Positions 27,591 through 36,933 are shown, numbered from the stretch's first letter. The stretch: DNA of 64,000 bases from Burkholderiales bacterium (GCA_029977705.1 JAPOKJ010000015.1:1-64000); one strand, 5' to 3'. Notes: a model not told the origin generated them from the letters alone. Made by a program: numbers and translations.

Positions 27591-28378
27591 TGGCCACGAA
27601 AATCTGGGAAGCCTATGCGATGCGCTACGCCACCTTGCCGCGCACCCGCAACCAGGTGTTCATCGCGAACGATCCGCATGACTCGCCGATCGACATGGAC
27701 TATTTCGTGTGGTTCCTGCGCAGTGGCGATGAAACCATCCTGGTCGATACCGGCTTCGGGGCCGATGCGGCCCGCGAGCGCCAGCGCAACCTGCTGCGCT
27801 GTCCGATCGATTCACTGTCGGCAGCCGGCATCGCGCTGTCTGACATCCGCGACACCATCATCACCCATGTGCACTATGACCATGCGGGCAACACCCGCAA
27901 GCTCAAGCACACCTGCTTTCACATGCAGGAGCGCGAGATGAACTACTGCACCGGCAAGGAAATGCGGCACATGTTCTGCCGCCATGCCTACGACCCGCAC
28001 GATGTCTGCGACCTGGTGTATGCCAACTTTGAGGAACGCGTCGGCTTCCACGACGGCGATTACGAACTGCGCAATGGCATCACGGTGCATTGGGTCGGCG
28101 GCCACACCCGCGGCCTGCAGGTGGTGCGGGTACATACCCGTCGGGGCTGGATCGTGCTGGCCTCCGATGCCACCCATTACCTCGAGAATCTTCGCAAGCG
28201 CTCGCCGTTTCCGATTGTGGTCGATGTGGCCGAGATGCTGCGTGGTTATGAAACCGTCGAGCGCCTGGCGGACTCGCCCGATCACATCATTGCCGGGCAC
28301 GACCCGCTGACGCGGCAGATGTACAAGCCCAGCGGTCCGGCCGGTCTCGAGATCGTCTCGCTGGCCGACCCGGTCTGA
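27587..28378 (+). CDS. Metallo-beta-lactamase fold hydrolase (AHL-lactonase-like)
   Basis: A 263-aa metallo-beta-lactamase-fold hydrolase. The dinuclear zinc motif HVHYDH is at 94-99, with further ligands in GGHTRG, ASDATHY and AGHDPL. Similarity is to the N-acyl homoserine lactonase family (AiiA/AttM-like), which opens lactone rings. Within this operon, next to a CMD-family protein that could generate or act on lactones, the likely role is hydrolysis of a catabolic lactone rather than quorum quenching, but both are possible. ATG at 27587 or 27590; the former overlaps the previous stop (ATGA). Confidence 0.87.
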   Translation: MMATKIWEAYAMRYATLPRTRNQVFIANDPHDSPIDMDYFVWFLRSGDETILVDTGFGADAARERQRNLLRCPIDSLSAAGIALSDIRDTIITHVHYDHAGNTRKLKHTCFHMQEREMNYCTGKEMRHMFCRHAYDPHDVCDLVYANFEERVGFHDGDYELRNGITVHWVGGHTRGLQVVRVHTRRGWIVLASDATHYLENLRKRSPFPIVVDVAEMLRGYETVERLADSPDHIIAGHDPLTRQMYKPSGPAGLEIVSLADPV

Positions 28379-28400
28379 TGCTCCATCCGAGGAAACCGCA

Positions 28401-29408
28401 ATGATCCGCCGCCTTGTCTCCAGTGCTGCCTGCCCGGCCCTCGTCGCCATGCTCCTGCCCCTGGCCCTGCTGTCAGGCACTGGCGTGGCGCAGGCCCAGG
28501 CCGATTATCCGAACCGGGCCATCACCCTGGTCGTACCGTTTCCGCCGGCCGGCTCGACCGATGTCATGGGACGGGTGCTGTCGCAGAGCCTGTCCAAGGT
28601 GCTGGGCCAGTCGGTCGTGGTCGAAAACACCGGCGGGGCAGGCGGCACGATTGGCGCGGCGCGTGTGTCTCGGGCCAGCGCCGATGGCTACACCCTCCTG
28701 TTCAACAACATGGCCCAGGCCAGCGCGCCGTATTTCTATCCGCGTCTGAGCTACGACCCGGTCAGCGATTTCGAGCCAGTCGGGCGGGTGGCCGATGTGC
28801 CGATGATCCTGGTGGCCCGCAAGGACCTGCCGGTCGACAACCTGCAGGCCTTGCTGGCCCAGGCGCGCGCCAACCCCGGCAAGCTCAATTTCGCCAATGC
28901 CGGCACCGGCGCCACCTCGCAGTTGTGTGAGGCCTTGCTGGCCTCGGCCACGGGTGCCAAATGGACCTCGGTGCCCTACAAGGGCACCGGGCCGGCCCTG
29001 TCCGACCTGCTCGGCGGCCAGGTGGACCTGATCTGCGACCAGCCGGCCAGCACCCTGGGCCACTTGAAGGCCGGCAGCCTCAAGCCGATCGCGGTGGCCA
29101 CACGCAGCCGGCTTCGCATCCTGCCGGAGGTTCCCACCTTCCAGGAATCGGGTCTGGCCTCGTTCGAGTTGGCGGTATGGCACGGTCTGTGGGCCCCGAA
29201 GGGCACGCCGCGGCCAGTCGTGGAGCGCCTGGCTGAGGCCTTGCGCCAGGCCTTGCGGGATCCGGCCCTGGTCCAGAAATACCAGGAGATGAGCGCCATG
29301 ATCGTGGCGCCCGACCAGATGTCACCGGAGGCCCTGCGCGGCTTCCTGCGCAGCGATGTGGCGCGCTGGAAGGCGACGCTCAAGGCGGCCGGGGTGGCCG
29401 CAGAGTAG
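28401..29408 (+). CDS. Bug/TctC-family tripartite tricarboxylate transporter receptor (copy 2)
   Basis: A 335-aa periplasmic receptor with a cleavable leader ending near VAQAQADY. Family motifs AITLVVPFPPAGSTDVMGR, ADGYTLLFNN, VPYKGTGPALSDLLGG and EVPTFQESGL are present. It starts 22 nt after the lactonase-like gene, so it shares the operon and is expected to bind the compound that the enzymes around it degrade. No TctA/TctB membrane subunits are encoded here. Sequence gives no ligand. Confidence 0.9.
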   Translation: MIRRLVSSAACPALVAMLLPLALLSGTGVAQAQADYPNRAITLVVPFPPAGSTDVMGRVLSQSLSKVLGQSVVVENTGGAGGTIGAARVSRASADGYTLLFNNMAQASAPYFYPRLSYDPVSDFEPVGRVADVPMILVARKDLPVDNLQALLAQARANPGKLNFANAGTGATSQLCEALLASATGAKWTSVPYKGTGPALSDLLGGQVDLICDQPASTLGHLKAGSLKPIAVATRSRLRILPEVPTFQESGLASFELAVWHGLWAPKGTPRPVVERLAEALRQALRDPALVQKYQEMSAMIVAPDQMSPEALRGFLRSDVARWKATLKAAGVAAE

Positions 29409-29551
29409 GAACGGAGCGCCGGCCGGCGGGGCATTGCAGACGGCGCGGCCGGTTTGCCGGATAATCCCGTGACCTGCGCAGGTCCCTCCTGCGCCCGGGG
29501 CGCAGCCCTTGCGCCTGCCCCTTCCCTGCGTCTCATCCCCCGAGGTCATCC

Positions 29552-30700
29552 ATGCCTGGTCTGCTTCCCGACGTCGATCCCGACGGCCTGCTCGAATTTT
29601 CGGTGGTCTATACCGACCGTGCCCTGAACCACATGTCGCGCAGCTTCCAGGGCGTGATGAAGGACATCTCCGGCATCCTCAAGTCGGTCTACCACGCGCA
29701 CTCGGCGGTGCTGGTGCCGGGCAGCGGCACCTTCGGCATGGAATCTGTGGCGCGCCAGTTTGCCAATGACCAGCGGGTGCTGATCATCCGCAACGGCTGG
29801 TTCAGCTATCGCTGGACGCAGATCATCGAGATGGGACGCATTACCGACCAGTCGCTGGTGCTCAAGGCGCGACGCAGCGGCACCGGCAAGCAGTCGCCCT
29901 GGGTCCCTGCACCGATCGACGAAGTGGTGGCCGCGATCCGCAGCCACAAGCCGGCCATCGTCTTTGCGCCTCATGTGGAAACCTCGGCCGGCATGGTCCT
30001 GCCGGATGACTACCTCAAGGCGGTCGCCGATGCGGTCCATGAAGTCGGCGGCCTGTTTGCCCTGGACTGCATCGCCTCCGGGGCCCTGTGGGTCGACATG
30101 CAGTCAACCGGCGTCGACGTACTGGTCAGCGCGCCGCAAAAGGGCTGGAGCAGTTCGCCGTGCTGTGCCATGGTGATGCTCTCCGAGCGTGCCCGCAAGG
30201 CCATCGACGCCACCACCAGCACCAGCTTTGCCTGCGACCTGAAGAAATGGCTGCAGATCATGGAGACCTATGAAGCGGGTGGCCATGCGTATCACACCAC
30301 CATGCCTACCGATGCCCTGACCCGTCTGTGTGCGGTGATGAAGGAAACGCAGGCCTATGGTTTCGAGAAGGTGCGCAATGAGCAGATCGCCCTGGGCACC
30401 CAGGTGCGCGCCCTGTTCGAGAGCCGTGGCATCAAGAGCGTGGCGGCGGAGGGTTTCAAGGCCCCTTGCGTGGTGGTCAGCTACACCGAGGATCCCGAGA
30501 TCCAGTCGAGCAGGAAATTTCTCGGCCAGGGCTTGCAGACCGCTGCGGGCGTGCCCTTGCAGTGCGATGAGCCGGCCGATTTCATGACCTTCCGGATCGG
30601 CCTGTTCGGTCTCGAGAAGTGGCACAACGTCGAGCGCACCGTGGCCCATCTGCGCGCCGCGCTGGATGTGGTGATGCCAGCCACTGCCAAGGCGGCCTGA
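29552..30700 (+). CDS. Class V aminotransferase (alanine-glyoxylate/serine-pyruvate type)
   Basis: A 382-aa PLP enzyme of class V. The PLP-binding lysine is Lys197 in SAPQKGWSSSP, preceded by LFALDCIASGA, the Asp that pairs with the PLP nitrogen. The SGTFGMESVARQF segment is the phosphate-binding region. Related enzymes move amino groups between alanine, serine or 2-aminoethylphosphonate and glyoxylate or pyruvate. A 143-nt gap after the Bug receptor leaves open whether it has its own promoter. The ATG is preceded by GAGGTCATCC. Its 3' end converges on the metallopeptidase gene. Confidence 0.88.
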   Translation: MPGLLPDVDPDGLLEFSVVYTDRALNHMSRSFQGVMKDISGILKSVYHAHSAVLVPGSGTFGMESVARQFANDQRVLIIRNGWFSYRWTQIIEMGRITDQSLVLKARRSGTGKQSPWVPAPIDEVVAAIRSHKPAIVFAPHVETSAGMVLPDDYLKAVADAVHEVGGLFALDCIASGALWVDMQSTGVDVLVSAPQKGWSSSPCCAMVMLSERARKAIDATTSTSFACDLKKWLQIMETYEAGGHAYHTTMPTDALTRLCAVMKETQAYGFEKVRNEQIALGTQVRALFESRGIKSVAAEGFKAPCVVVSYTEDPEIQSSRKFLGQGLQTAAGVPLQCDEPADFMTFRIGLFGLEKWHNVERTVAHLRAALDVVMPATAKAA

Positions 30701-30727
30701 GGCCTTCTTGGGAGGCCTGGCCCTGGC

Positions 30728-31297
30728 TCAGCTTTTCGCGGTCCCGCCCCAAAGCGGGGGGCCGCCGGCATCGAGCCAGGCCAGGTAGGTGCGCAGCTCG
30801 AATTCATGCTGGTGATACTGCGGCGCCATGTGGATGCACAACTGGTAGAAGGCCTTGTCGTGCTCGCGCACCTTCAGGTGGGCCAGTTCGTGGACGCAGA
30901 TCATGTCGAGAAAGGCCAGCGGTGCATCCCGGAACAGCGTCGAGATGCGGATTTCACGTTTGGCTTTCAGGCGTGAGCCCTGGACGCGGCTGGCCGTGGT
31001 GTGCATGCCCAGCGCCTGACCGATGATCTGCAGGCGCGGATCCCAGGCCACCTTGGCGATCGGGTCGGAGCTGCGCAGATGCCGCTGCTTGATCCCCATC
31101 ACATGGTCGTACAAGGCGGCCTCGCTGCGGTGGACATGGGCGCCGCCATGCCGCTCGAGCAGCCAGGACCCGAGCTTGCCCGAGGCGATCATCTGGCTGA
31201 TCTGGTCCCGCAAGTCCTGGGGGTAGCCCGCGAGAAAGCGCTCGGCGCAGGCCTGCGCCCGGGCCGGGTCCGGCATGCGGTCCGCAGCCTCGCTCAA
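30728..31297 (-). CDS. YgjP/DUF45-like zinc metallopeptidase
   Basis: A 189-aa protein with a zinc-protease site HELAH at 136-140 and a third ligand, His146, in KVREHDKAFYQL. This HELAHLKxxxH pattern belongs to the YgjP-like (DUF45, M48-related) family. Those proteins are usually about 160-240 aa and cytoplasmic, with unknown substrates. The start is probably TTG 31297, overlapping the CHAT stop by four bases (TTGA); an ATG at 31276 is the alternative. Coupling to the CHAT-TPR gene gives an RHS, CHAT, metallopeptidase order that I do not recognise as a known cassette. No signal peptide is present. Confidence 0.8.
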   Translation of the reverse strand: MSEAADRMPDPARAQACAERFLAGYPQDLRDQISQMIASGKLGSWLLERHGGAHVHRSEAALYDHVMGIKQRHLRSSDPIAKVAWDPRLQIIGQALGMHTTASRVQGSRLKAKREIRISTLFRDAPLAFLDMICVHELAHLKVREHDKAFYQLCIHMAPQYHQHEFELRTYLAWLDAGGPPLWGGTAKS

Positions 31298-34161
31298 AGC
31301 CAGTTGCCCATCAGCACGAAGGGTGCCCAGAAGTAGGGATGGGCATAGGGTTTGTCGGCACTGGCCTGAAACGGCCGGGCGCCGGCAGCCTGCGCGCTGT
31401 TGCGGGCGCCGCGGGTATCACCCTTGGCCAGCAGCGGCGCTTTCAGGCTGCCATTCAGCAATTCCAGCTGCGCCCGGCGCAGGGCCTCGGCCTTGCTCAT
31501 CTTCTGCTCGCGCAATTGGTAAAAGCGCTTCATCAGCGCGCTGGTGCTGCTGTCCTCGACCGGCCACAGGCTGGCCAATACCGCCTTGGCCCCTTTTCTC
31601 TGGGCCGTGACAGCCAGTCCTTCGACCTCGTTGCCCTGACCCGAGCCATCGACACCGGTTTCGCAGGCCGACAGGGTGAGCAGGTCGACGCGTTGCAGGT
31701 CGTAACGACCGGTGCGCAATTCGAACAGGCTCAGCGGCTTGCCATCGCCCAGCAGCAGGAAGCTGTCCTGCTCGGTGCCCGGGCTGAACTTGAAATGGCT
31801 GGCGATGTGCACCACGGCCGGATTGCGGGCCAGAACGCCGCGCAGGCTGTCGGCCGAGAACTGGCCATCGAGCAGGGCCGTGCCTTGCAGGGCCCCCTCG
31901 GGATTGTCGGCGGTACGCACGATGCTGGCCAGTTCGGCTGGCACGCTGGGCAGCGCGATGAAGGCATTGGGGCCCACCGTGTGCGCCTGGCTGACGCCCA
32001 GGCCAGCCACCGACCAGACTGCGCGGGGCGCATCCTTCATGCGGTCGCGCGAGGCATCGATGTACAGGCTCAGTGCCAGGCGCTCGGCCAGGTATTGCCT
32101 GCCGTCCCAGAGCACGGCCATCGGCACATAGCGCAGGGCCCCATCGAGCGAGAGCATCAGGTGGCGCGTGCCGGCCTGTGCCAGATCGGCCTCGATCGGC
32201 TTGATCAGGACCTCGTAAAGCCCGGCGGCGGCCGGGCGCGGATCGACACCGGGATTCTTGAGCGCCGCCAGCAGTTGCTGGATGCGCTGGTTCAGCTCGC
32301 TGCGGCTGATCGTCACCCGGTAGGCCTTGCGCGCCTCGGCGTGGGTGAGCAGGAGGCGGACATGATCGGGCAGGGTGATGGTGTGCAGCAGCATCACCTT
32401 GTCGCCCAGTTCGGTCAGCACCCCGCGCAGGCTCTCATCCATGGTGCGCCGCTCCTGCTCGGCGCGCGCATCGGCATCGAGCGAGCGCAGGTTCTTGCGC
32501 AACTCGTCCATCGCCTGGGCAAAGCTGCGGTCGGCGGCATCCAGGCGTTGCTCGAGGTCCTTCAGGCCCTGCTCATCGGCCGCACTCAGCGCCTCGCCGC
32601 TGTCCTGTCTTTTCTTGAGCAGGCGCTGCTGCTCGGCCAGCGCGAACAACTCGCCTCCGAGCTTCTGGAACTGCTCGGCCCATTGCCGCTCCTGCGTCGT
32701 CAGGGTCGCGGCCGTGTTGCGGCCATCGGCGCTGGCGTCACGCCGGATGTAGTCGTGATACTCCTCCTCCTTGAGGATGGACATGATCTGCTGGGCCTCC
32801 GACAGGCGACCCGCATCGATCAGCCAGCCCGCCACCTTCTGGTAGGCGGCGGCATGCCGGTCCAGAAAGCTGCGTTGCGACTCCTCGTCCAGCGACAGCA
32901 AGCCGCGTCGCAGGCCCTGCACCGTGTTGATCGCCAGCTTGCCATACAGGATGGCCAGGTTGGGCTGGCCGATGCGCTGGAAATAGTCGGCCAGGCTTTG
33001 CTGCGCGCTGGCGGTGAGCACCGGATGGGCCAGCTCCTGCAGGGCCAGCACGCGCATGGCACGCTCGAGGTACGGGCCTGCCTGGCGGGGCTGGTCCAGG
33101 GCCAGATAGGTGGCGCCGATATGGCGCAGCGAACGGGCCACTTCGGGATGGGCGGCGCCCAGCACCTGCTCGCGGATCTTCAGGCTGCGCAGAAACAGGG
33201 GCAGGGCCTCGGCCGGCCGCCCCGCCTCGCGCAGCGCATAGCCCAGGTTGTTCAGCCGCTGTGCCAGTTCGGGATCGAGTGGCGAGGTCATGGCCTCGGT
33301 CAGGGCCAGGGCACGCCGATACATGGCAATCGATTCGTCGCGCCGACCCAGGTCATCGAGCGTCCCGGCCAGGTTGTTCAAGGCGGAGATCGTCCACCGG
33401 TTTTTCTCGCCATACTGCATTTCGCGCAGGGCAAGGACCCGCTCCTCCAGCGACAAGGCCTCCTGGTGACGGCCGAGCATGTTGTAGATCGCGGCGATGC
33501 TGTTCAGGCTCTCGGCGACCTTGCTGTGGGCAGCACCATAGCGGGCCTCGCGGATTGCAAGCGAGCGCTGTGCCAGAGGCAGGGCTTCGCCGTAGCGCCC
33601 CATCTCCTGCAAATGCCAGCTCAGGCTGTCCAGGGCATCAGCGACGGCCGGATGGTCCTCGCCCAGTCGCTCCTTGCGGATCTCGAGGGCGCGGCGCCGG
33701 CTGGCCAGGGCCTCATCGAAGCGTCCCAGCTGGCGCTGTAGTTGCGCCTGCTGCAGCAGGTCGATGGCGACCTGGAGATGACGGTTGCCCAGCGTGGCCT
33801 CATCCAGGGCCAGCGCCCTTTGCGAGGCGGCCAGGGCCTCGCCGTAGCGCAGTTGCGACTCCAGCACCTCGGCAATCCGGTATTCGCTGACCGCCAGGGC
33901 TGCCCTTGCCGCCGGGTCCTGGCGACGCAGGTCGCGGGCCCGGGTATAGGCCGCCAGCGCTTCGTCCAGGCGGCCTGCTTTCTGGTGGGCCTTTGCGCTG
34001 CTCATCGCCTGGCGGGCGTCCTGCTCCGCAGCAGAGAGCGCGCTGGATCGGACGGGGGGCGCCTCGGGCACGACCTGCGCCTGCGCGGTCAGCAGCGGGC
34101 CGCCCAGGGCGGTGGCGCACAGCAGTGCGATCAATGCGCGGGGTTTGAGTTCAAAAGCCAA
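31294..34161 (-). CDS. Exported TPR-repeat CHAT-domain (caspase-like) protein
   Basis: A 955-aa protein. It has a signal peptide (LIALLCATALGGPLLTAQAQ), tetratricopeptide repeats over about residues 30-440 (repeated ALxxxRRALEI/AxSLNSIAAIY-type units), a long helical linker and a C-terminal CHAT domain. The CHAT catalytic pair is visible: a histidine in HIASHFKF (785 or 789) and Cys833 in LSACETG, followed by VLASLWPVEDSSTS. CHAT domains are clan CD cysteine proteases, as in separase, craspase and bacterial death proteins. The start is probably TTG 34161, with GGGAG six bases ahead, overlapping the RHS stop by 11 nt. It precedes an HExxH metallopeptidase. Substrate unknown. Confidence 0.87.
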   Translation of the reverse strand: MAFELKPRALIALLCATALGGPLLTAQAQVVPEAPPVRSSALSAAEQDARQAMSSAKAHQKAGRLDEALAAYTRARDLRRQDPAARAALAVSEYRIAEVLESQLRYGEALAASQRALALDEATLGNRHLQVAIDLLQQAQLQRQLGRFDEALASRRRALEIRKERLGEDHPAVADALDSLSWHLQEMGRYGEALPLAQRSLAIREARYGAAHSKVAESLNSIAAIYNMLGRHQEALSLEERVLALREMQYGEKNRWTISALNNLAGTLDDLGRRDESIAMYRRALALTEAMTSPLDPELAQRLNNLGYALREAGRPAEALPLFLRSLKIREQVLGAAHPEVARSLRHIGATYLALDQPRQAGPYLERAMRVLALQELAHPVLTASAQQSLADYFQRIGQPNLAILYGKLAINTVQGLRRGLLSLDEESQRSFLDRHAAAYQKVAGWLIDAGRLSEAQQIMSILKEEEYHDYIRRDASADGRNTAATLTTQERQWAEQFQKLGGELFALAEQQRLLKKRQDSGEALSAADEQGLKDLEQRLDAADRSFAQAMDELRKNLRSLDADARAEQERRTMDESLRGVLTELGDKVMLLHTITLPDHVRLLLTHAEARKAYRVTISRSELNQRIQQLLAALKNPGVDPRPAAAGLYEVLIKPIEADLAQAGTRHLMLSLDGALRYVPMAVLWDGRQYLAERLALSLYIDASRDRMKDAPRAVWSVAGLGVSQAHTVGPNAFIALPSVPAELASIVRTADNPEGALQGTALLDGQFSADSLRGVLARNPAVVHIASHFKFSPGTEQDSFLLLGDGKPLSLFELRTGRYDLQRVDLLTLSACETGVDGSGQGNEVEGLAVTAQRKGAKAVLASLWPVEDSSTSALMKRFYQLREQKMSKAEALRRAQLELLNGSLKAPLLAKGDTRGARNSAQAAGARPFQASADKPYAHPYFWAPFVLMGNWL

Positions 34162-35638
34162 GGCTTGCTCCCGACATGCGAACGATGGACAGCATCGACT
34201 GGAAGGCCTGCGTGACCGCCAGGGAGATGCTGGCACCCTGGGGCGAGTGGACCGACTCGATCTCGCCGTCCGCCCGGTAGCGCACATCGATATGGCCGAT
34301 GCCCTTCAGGCTGATCTGGACGGGCTTGCCCTGATCGTTGTAGCGGAAACCCATGTCCTTGGCATCGCCGTCGCCCTCGCGACTGAGCAGCCGTGTGATG
34401 CGGCCCTGCCCGTCATAGGTGAAGCGTGCCGAGCGCTTGCTGGTCTCGTCGATGGCAAAGGTCACCTGACCCTTGTCGTCGTATTCGAAGCGGCGCTCGC
34501 TGCCGGGGCTGCGCATCCAGGTCACCTTGCGCAGCACCGGGTGATAACGATACTCGGTCCAGCGCCCGGGCACGTCCTCGGTGCGCAGCGGCAGGCCGTC
34601 GCGCGCGTAGCGAAGGCTGCGGCGCTTTTCCTGGCCATCGCTGCCGGTGCTGATGATGATGGTGCTGTCTTCGCCGCTGGCCGGGTCGGTGGCGTACTCA
34701 TAGCGGGTCTGCTGGCCGCTGCGCTCGGTGACCGAGACCACCGCATCATGGGCATCGTAGGCCATGCGCATGGTCGAGTTGTCGGCATAGGTGATCTCGG
34801 TCAGGTTATGCCGGTCGTCGTAGGTGAAGCGATAGTCGATGCCGGGCGTATAGGCCATGCGCACCAGGTTGCCACCGACGTCGTAGGAAAAATTAACGCT
34901 CCCGGTCTTGCCATCCGCAGCGGTGCGTGACTGGTCGATGATCTGGCCGCGGTCGTTCCAGCGCAGGCTGACGCGCGTGCCATCGGGTTCGATCCAGGCC
35001 ACCGGGAAGGGGCTGCGTCCGTACTCGGCGCGACTGAGCTGACCGTTCGCGCCGCGGTGGCTGACCAGCCAGCCCTGCTCATTGAAGATGTCCAGTGCGC
35101 CGCTGCAATCGCGGCGCTCGTACTGCTGGCCGATCTTGCGCAGCAAGGACTCGTCGCAGGCCTCGCCCTTGAGGCTGGCACCGTCGGCCATGCTGCGGCT
35201 CAGCCCGTAGGCCTTGACTTTGCTGACGCGGGCATCGGTATCCCCGAGGGTGCGGCGCAAGGCCTCGACCTCGCCGGGATCGAGCTTTTCGACGCTCTGC
35301 ACATCATCCAGGATGTGCTGCACCAGCTGCTGTTCGGGCGAGCCGCCATTGCGTCGTCCGTAGGCGGTCTGCCGGCCGGTGCCGTTTTCCAGCACCACTG
35401 CCGAGCCGTCGCCCATCACGATCAGGCGCGTCTCGAAAAGGCTGCCCCAGCCATAGCCATACCAGCCCCGGTCGACCGCCTTGGAGTTGTAGGTGATGGT
35501 GGGCGAGGCATCACCCGTCAGTGAGTAGGTGATGAAGAAGTTGCCATTGCGCGGGTTGACGCCGGCCTGGGCCGGTGAGAGCCATGCGGCGCCAGCGAGG
35601 GTCGCAGCCAGGCACAGGCTTGAGAGGCGAGGAAGCAT
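34151..35638 (-). CDS. Exported RHS/YD-repeat protein
   Basis: A protein of about 495 aa with an N-terminal signal peptide (MLPRLSSLCLAATLAGAAWL, cleavage near PAQAG). The mature N-terminus VNPRNGNFFITYS resembles the start of RHS-family proteins. At least eight YD-type repeats follow, such as VNFSYDVGGNLVRMAY, YRFTYDDRHNLTEITY and ARFTYDGQGRITRLLS. It is far shorter than secreted Rhs toxins (about 1400 aa), has no PAAR domain, no RHS core DPxGLxG motif and no variable toxin tip, so it is not a complete polymorphic toxin. The start is uncertain: ATG 35638, 35662 and 35674 all lack a strong ribosome site. It is the first gene of the three-gene unit with CHAT and metallopeptidase. Confidence 0.8.
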   Translation of the reverse strand: MLPRLSSLCLAATLAGAAWLSPAQAGVNPRNGNFFITYSLTGDASPTITYNSKAVDRGWYGYGWGSLFETRLIVMGDGSAVVLENGTGRQTAYGRRNGGSPEQQLVQHILDDVQSVEKLDPGEVEALRRTLGDTDARVSKVKAYGLSRSMADGASLKGEACDESLLRKIGQQYERRDCSGALDIFNEQGWLVSHRGANGQLSRAEYGRSPFPVAWIEPDGTRVSLRWNDRGQIIDQSRTAADGKTGSVNFSYDVGGNLVRMAYTPGIDYRFTYDDRHNLTEITYADNSTMRMAYDAHDAVVSVTERSGQQTRYEYATDPASGEDSTIIISTGSDGQEKRRSLRYARDGLPLRTEDVPGRWTEYRYHPVLRKVTWMRSPGSERRFEYDDKGQVTFAIDETSKRSARFTYDGQGRITRLLSREGDGDAKDMGFRYNDQGKPVQISLKGIGHIDVRYRADGEIESVHSPQGASISLAVTQAFQSMLSIVRMSGASLGF

Positions 35639-35928
35639 TCGATCGGGTACTGGTGGCGTCATGCGGGGGTGCATTGTGACGGATGTTCCGGTGCGCGGGA
35701 TGGCCGTCCTGTGGAATTTCAGTAGGGTGGGATTCGGCATAAGGGGCCTCATTGTTCGCATCGGTCCGGTTGCGGTCAAGGCAGACCTTCACAACAGTCC
35801 CGATGTCCGATGGACGGTGCCCGGGCGCGTTTGTCAGGCTTGCGGTGCACCCGCGTCGCGGCAGGCGGAAATCCCGCCCATGCGAGACCGTCTTTCGGCG
35901 TACCATGCCGGCATCATCAGGAGACAGC

Positions 35929-36933
35929 ATGAAGCGCAGAACGTTCAACCATCACATGGGCTCGGCATCGCTGCTGGCACTGGCCGGTGCGCCGCTCTCG
36001 GTTGTCCGGGCGCAGACGGACGAGGCCCGCGGGCCGGGCGGCTACCCGGACCGGCTGGTCAAGCTGGTGGTCCCGTATCCGGCCGGCGGGGTGGTCGATG
36101 TGGTGATGCGCGCCATCAGCGAACCGGTCTCCGGCCTCATGGCCAACCGAATCCTGGTCGAGAACCGCACCGGTGCTGACGGCCGCATCGGCCTGGAGGC
36201 CGTGGCCAAGTCGCCGGCCGACGGTTACACCCTGCTCTCGGCCACGCCCCTGATCGCCACGGGCGAGCACATGATGGCCGACATGAAGGGCAAGGCCCAG
36301 GAGTTTGTCGGCGTCTACGGCGTGGCCGCGCCACCCGCCGTGTTCTGCGTCTCGCCCGGTCTGCCGGTCAAGACCCTCAAGGAATTCGTTGCGCTGGCGG
36401 CCAGCAAGCCTGGCGAGATCAATGTGGCCAATCCGGGCTCGGGCAGCTCCAACCACCTGGGTCAGGAACTGCTGTTCGATGTCACCGGCATCCGGGTGAC
36501 CAACATTGCCTACAAGGGCCAGCCGCCCTCGCTGGCGGATATCGCGCAAGGACATACCCACTTCGGGCTGCTCGCCCAGAACCTGGCCCTGCCCCTGATC
36601 CGCAGTGGCAAGTTGCGGCCGCTGGCCTCCAACACCAGTCGCCGCACCCGTTCCCTGCCCGATGTGCCCACCGTGGCCGAGGCGGGTTTTCCCGAGGTGC
36701 TGGTGCTGCCCTGGTACGGCATTGCGGCGCCGGCCCGCACGCCAGCGGCCGTGGTGCAGTTCCTCAGTGATCGCTTCGCCAAGGCCCTGGCCCTGCCCGA
36801 GACCCGTGCCAAGTACGAGGCGATGGATGCCGAGATCCTCGATCTGCCGGCGCCCCGTTTCCAGGCACTGATCGACAGCGAGTTCAAACGCTGGGGTGCC
36901 CTCATCAAGAAGCGCGGCATCCTGGCCGGCTAG
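35929..36933 (+). CDS. Bug/TctC-family tripartite tricarboxylate transporter receptor (copy 3)
   Basis: A 334-aa periplasmic receptor. The N-terminus MKRRTFNHHMGSASLLALAG has a twin-arginine look and the leader ends near VVRAQT. Family motifs are RLVKLVVPYPAGGVVDVVMR, ADGYTLLSATPL, AYKGQPPSLADI and DVPTVAEAGF. The ATG follows CAGGAGACAGC. It lies 64 nt before the Tat amidohydrolase and is probably in the same transcript, so it may capture a cyclic amide or related compound for it. The 290-nt region upstream (35639-35928) separates it from the divergent RHS operon and shows no gene. Confidence 0.9.
   Translation: MKRRTFNHHMGSASLLALAGAPLSVVRAQTDEARGPGGYPDRLVKLVVPYPAGGVVDVVMRAISEPVSGLMANRILVENRTGADGRIGLEAVAKSPADGYTLLSATPLIATGEHMMADMKGKAQEFVGVYGVAAPPAVFCVSPGLPVKTLKEFVALAASKPGEINVANPGSGSSNHLGQELLFDVTGIRVTNIAYKGQPPSLADIAQGHTHFGLLAQNLALPLIRSGKLRPLASNTSRRTRSLPDVPTVAEAGFPEVLVLPWYGIAAPARTPAAVVQFLSDRFAKALALPETRAKYEAMDAEILDLPAPRFQALIDSEFKRWGALIKKRGILAG

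Noticed and set aside
27587-28378. MBL gene as a dedicated quorum-quenching enzyme
   Set aside because: No luxI/luxR-type genes are nearby and it is embedded in a catabolic operon, so a pathway lactonase is more likely.
31339-33741. 800-codon plus-strand frame opposite the CHAT-TPR gene
   Set aside because: The minus-strand protein has signal peptide, TPR and CHAT motifs; the plus frame has none and an anomalous composition.
34162-34287. Upstream extension of the CHAT frame by 42 codons
   Set aside because: It lies inside the RHS gene, is Arg/Ser-rich and would bury the signal peptide; TTG 34161 has a good ribosome site.
34151-35638. RHS gene as a contact-dependent polymorphic toxin with immunity gene
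   Set aside because: It lacks PAAR, the RHS core end motif and a C-terminal toxin domain, and no small immunity-like gene follows; the next gene is the CHAT protein.
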